A stretch of 12,144 bases of DNA, from NCBI GenBank assembly GCA_013151785.1, contig JAADHP010000140.1, forward strand, positions 1 to 12,144, given 5' to 3'. Both the position numbers and the translations under genes were made by a program. Origin of the DNA: Nitrospirota bacterium (lineage in GTDB: Bacteria; Nitrospirota; Thermodesulfovibrionia; Thermodesulfovibrionales; JdFR-85). Within the stretch, counting starts at the first letter, position 1. Each line of letters opens with the position of its first letter. This document shows, in pieces, positions 12,055-12,144 of the stretch. The notes beneath the pieces were generated by a model, which ran no database searches, was not told the DNA's origin, and saw only the letters and a list, made by a program, of their open reading frames with translations.

Positions 12055-12144
12055 ATGCCCAAGAAAAAACATGAAGAATATACCTGCGAGGTTGACTTCT
12101 TCGACCCAAAGAGGGTTGCCTCTGTCAAAAAGAAGATGAAACCA
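12055..12144 (+). CDS. N-terminus of a probable CadC/ArsR-type regulator (partial)
   Basis: Only 30 codons are inside the window. MPKKKHEEYTCEVDFFDPKRVASV resembles the N-terminal arm of CadC-type ArsR repressors, where a Cys shortly before a 'D..KV' helix helps bind Cd or Pb. GAGG at 12042-12045 lies 9 bases before the ATG, and a promoter with a palindrome precedes it. The winged-helix core lies beyond the window, so the family is inferred from a short stretch and the metal-regulatory context. Confidence 0.5.
   Translation, partial: MPKKKHEEYTCEVDFFDPKRVASVKKKMKP

Overview
The window looks like chromosomal DNA from a moderate-GC (roughly mid-40s percent by eye) bacterium, probably anaerobic. 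Compact operons, AGGAGG-type ribosome sites, a HEPN/nucleotidyltransferase pair, DUF5714/DUF2284 and probable selenoprotein genes suggest Nitrospirota (Thermodesulfovibrio-like) or Desulfobacterota. This placement is inference only; no rRNA is present.

Bases 2-3666 are a tight forward operon: argC, a JAMM/M67 peptidase, a histone-deacetylase-fold deacylase, a stand-alone pyruvate-kinase C-domain protein, a HEPN protein and a degenerate nucleotidyltransferase partner. argC, M67 and the deacylase overlap by 4 bases at each junction. proS follows (3784-5478) behind a leader with interleaved inverted repeats. Bases 5506-5889 form a 384-bp element without a credible gene, bounded by inverted ends and a 9-bp direct repeat, so probably a MITE, and it is heavily self-complementary inside. 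After it come a promoter, a strong terminator-like hairpin, rpsU (corrected TTG start at 6025) and a DEAD-box RNA helicase with a DbpA-type RNA-binding tail.

Bases 8094-9087 are a metal-thiol module. A promoter with a 20-bp spacer and a MerR-type dyad drives a Cys-rich thioredoxin-fold protein. The gene after it is a MerR regulator with the exact Cys spacing of the Hg(II) sensor.

The most notable region is 9443-11874. A perfect-consensus promoter overlaid by a perfect 8-4-8 palindrome drives a Cys-free ArsR regulator, a 16-residue aromatic microprotein, and two downstream reading frames interrupted by in-frame TGA codons at 10114, 10462 and 11683. In each case the same frame continues as plausible protein. 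Each TGA is followed at bacterial SECIS distance by a stem-loop; two loops begin AGG, and the third places G and U exactly at positions 23 and 24 from the U of UGA, as in E. coli fdhF. I read this as an ArsR-controlled operon encoding two selenoproteins with three Sec residues in total. One is a 159-residue helical/winged-helix protein; the other is a 483-residue DUF5714-DUF2284 fusion. Decay by nonsense mutation is the alternative. The window ends inside a probable CadC-type ArsR gene.
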